Assembly (NCBI GenBank): GCA_964422785.1
Contig: CAYRCJ010000017.1
Span: 1 to 14,722, forward strand
Reading direction: 5' to 3'
Source of the DNA: CAYRCJ01 sp964422785
Lineage (GTDB): Bacteria; Patescibacteriota; Minisyncoccia; UBA11713; 2-01-FULL-45-33
DNA: 14,722 bases
Below the pieces are notes generated by a model. The model was not told the DNA's origin. It made no database searches and saw only the letters and a list, made by a program, of their open reading frames with translations. The position numbers were made by a program, and so were the translations under genes. Shown here one piece after another: positions 13,434 through 14,722 of the stretch (position 1 is its first letter; every line of letters begins with the position of its first letter).

Positions 13434-14234
13434 ATGAGTACGAGAGCGGAAGAACTTTATTTGGTAGTAACTCCAAATGCTGTTTTGTCAAAAAGTACCC
13501 GGTGGTTCGTTGCCGGCTGTCTGATGATACTGGCGTTGCTTGCCTGGAATTTCGGGCCGTCGGCATTGGTGCCTCGCCCGGGAGAAACGGCATCCGCGTT
13601 TGGCGATCTTGCCGAGAACCAAGCGTTGTTCGTTGAATTAAAAACGAGCGTGCTAACCAATGCTGAAGTGATTTTAATTTCAACAGTGATAACGCTGTTT
13701 TTTTCTTACGCCACAGTATTGCCGTTGATGCGCCCGGTGGCCTACGCGATTTCCAAGGGAAGATTTTTGGGACTCACCGGTCTTACATTTCTTTTCACGG
13801 TTATGATCGGCGGCGGGCACACTTTGAAAATATCACTGATGGTGTTTGGGGTCTCGGTATTTTTTGTTACTGCGATGGCCGCGGTCATTAAAAATATTCC
13901 AAAAGAACAATTTGACCACGCGCGCACTTTGGGAATGTCCGAGTGGCGGGTGGTTTATGAAGTTGTTGTTTTGGGAACAAAGGATCAAGTCTACGAAATG
14001 CTCCGGCAGAGCGCCGCGATCGGTTGGATGATGCTCGCAATGGTGGAGGGTATCGTGCGCTCCGAAGGCGGACTTGGCGCGATGCTGCTAAACGAAAACA
14101 AACATCTCAACCTCAACGCTGTTTTTGCCATACAGCTTCTGATTCTTTGCATCGGCATGGGGTCAGATTGTCTAATAAGTTTCATAAAGAGCATCGATTG
14201 CCCTTATGCGGCTCTCGATTTGGAAAGGGATTAA
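13434..14234 (+). CDS. ABC transporter permease, SsuC/TauC (nitrate/sulfonate/taurine) type
   Basis: A 266-residue integral membrane protein. A first membrane segment at about 24-40 is followed by the typical LVPRPGETASAF entry region, then further segments near 78-98, 112-127, 132-152, 192-208 and 228-250. The cytoplasmic EAA loop that docks the ATPase is at about 158-181 (EQFDHARTLGMSEWRVVYEVVVLG), with the conserved Gly at 167. Family resemblance is to permeases paired with SsuA/NMT1-like binding proteins, in keeping with its neighbour upstream. The ATG at 13434 has GGAGG (13423-13427) six bases before it. It follows a strong terminator, and the ATPase gene starts three bases after its stop. 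The transport direction is inferred to be import; the substrate cannot be named. Confidence 0.87.
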   Translation: MSTRAEELYLVVTPNAVLSKSTRWFVAGCLMILALLAWNFGPSALVPRPGETASAFGDLAENQALFVELKTSVLTNAEVILISTVITLFFSYATVLPLMRPVAYAISKGRFLGLTGLTFLFTVMIGGGHTLKISLMVFGVSVFFVTAMAAVIKNIPKEQFDHARTLGMSEWRVVYEVVVLGTKDQVYEMLRQSAAIGWMMLAMVEGIVRSEGGLGAMLLNENKHLNLNAVFAIQLLILCIGMGSDCLISFIKSIDCPYAALDLERD

Positions 14235-14237
14235 CAT

Positions 14238-14722
14238 ATGCATATGGCATCTCTACGCAAACAGACCCTTCTCAAAATAAATAATGTTTCTTTGGAATTC
14301 GACGGCAAGCCCGTGCTTCGCAATGTGAACGCGGAGATTAAAGATGTGGTTCGGCCAGACCATCCGGAAATAAAACAAGGCCAAGTGGTTTGTTTGCTTG
14401 GGCCCTCCGGTATCGGAAAGACTCAGCTCTTTAGAATTATCGCCGGCCTGTCTCACCCAACCAGCGGAGAGGTTTTACTGGGCGAGGAGCTTAAGCCGGT
14501 AAAGCGCGGAGAGGTTGGAGTTGTAGCGCAATTCCATCCGCTTTTCCGCCACCGCACAGTGCTCGACAATTTGATGGTCGCCGCCAAACAAGTATATATG
14601 AAAACCGGTGAAGGAAATTACGAAACAGATAAGCAAAGGGCTCTCGAGCTTTTGGAACGGTTTAAACTCGCTGATAAAGCAAATTTGTATCCGGCTCAGC
14701 TTTCCGGAGGCCAGCATCAGCG
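14238..14722 (+). CDS. ABC transporter ATP-binding protein, 3' end outside the window
   Basis: The first 161 residues are visible. Motifs appear in order: Walker A GPSGIGKT (55-62), Q-loop Gln98 in VVAQFHP, and signature LSGGQHQ (155-161). Walker B and the switch His lie beyond the window. The protein resembles SsuB/TauB-like importers but has an unusual insert between the first strands (KDVVRPDHPEIKQGQ, about 35-49). It also has Gln directly after the Walker A Thr (GKTQ), where Ser/Thr is usual. Two start codons are possible (14238 and 14244); AAAGGGA seven bases before 14238 favours the first. It begins three bases after the permease stop and would energise that permease. Confidence 0.9.
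   Translation, partial: MHMASLRKQTLLKINNVSLEFDGKPVLRNVNAEIKDVVRPDHPEIKQGQVVCLLGPSGIGKTQLFRIIAGLSHPTSGEVLLGEELKPVKRGEVGVVAQFHPLFRHRTVLDNLMVAAKQVYMKTGEGNYETDKQRALELLERFKLADKANLYPAQLSGGQHQ

Overview
The window looks like part of a small, gene-dense bacterial genome assembled from metagenomic data, most plausibly a Patescibacteria / Candidate Phyla Radiation (CPR) member. That placement is an inference from compact genes, overlapping start and stop codons, a short HrcA and a class III type polyphosphate kinase; no rRNA or other lineage marker is present. The code is standard: TGA ends at least three real genes. Only a few percent of the sequence is non-coding, and no gene-free stretch exceeds about 150 bases. 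I see no tRNA, rRNA, CRISPR array or transposase.

Left part (1-5541): a partial NYN-domain ribonuclease-like gene on the minus strand diverges from a complete heat-shock operon, hrcA-grpE-dnaK-(RBBP9-like hydrolase)-dnaJ. A perfect CIRCE operator sits in the divergent gap. The -35 box of the hrcA promoter lies inside the CIRCE spacer, and the -10 is so close to the hrcA ATG that the mRNA should be leaderless. None of the five operon genes has a clear Shine-Dalgarno sequence, whereas most other genes in the window have strong ones.

Middle (5542-7860): a well-formed promoter drives ppk2 (polyphosphate-dependent nucleotide kinase) and a membrane-anchored staphylococcal-type nuclease one base downstream, ending at a bidirectional terminator. 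Facing them on the minus strand are a seven-iron ferredoxin (fdxA-like) and an overlapping two-TM small protein. The ferredoxin is interrupted by 100 Ns flanked by an exact 55-bp duplication. Collapsing the duplication restores an intact 106-residue ferredoxin, so the gap is very probably a scaffolding artefact.

Right part (7861-14722) is the most unusual region. It encodes an ARC/Mpa-family AAA+ ATPase that lacks the Pup-binding coiled coil, the aromatic pore-loop residue and the proteasome-docking tail. A separate transcription unit follows: a soluble coiled-coil protein, a membrane-anchored coiled-coil protein, and a substrate-binding protein fused to an OmpA-like peptidoglycan-binding domain. 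After a strong internal terminator come an SsuC/TauC-type ABC permease and its ATPase, which runs off the end. I infer a cell-wall-anchored ABC importer with a dedicated AAA+/coiled-coil accessory module. Its substrate and the function of the accessory proteins cannot be read from the sequence.
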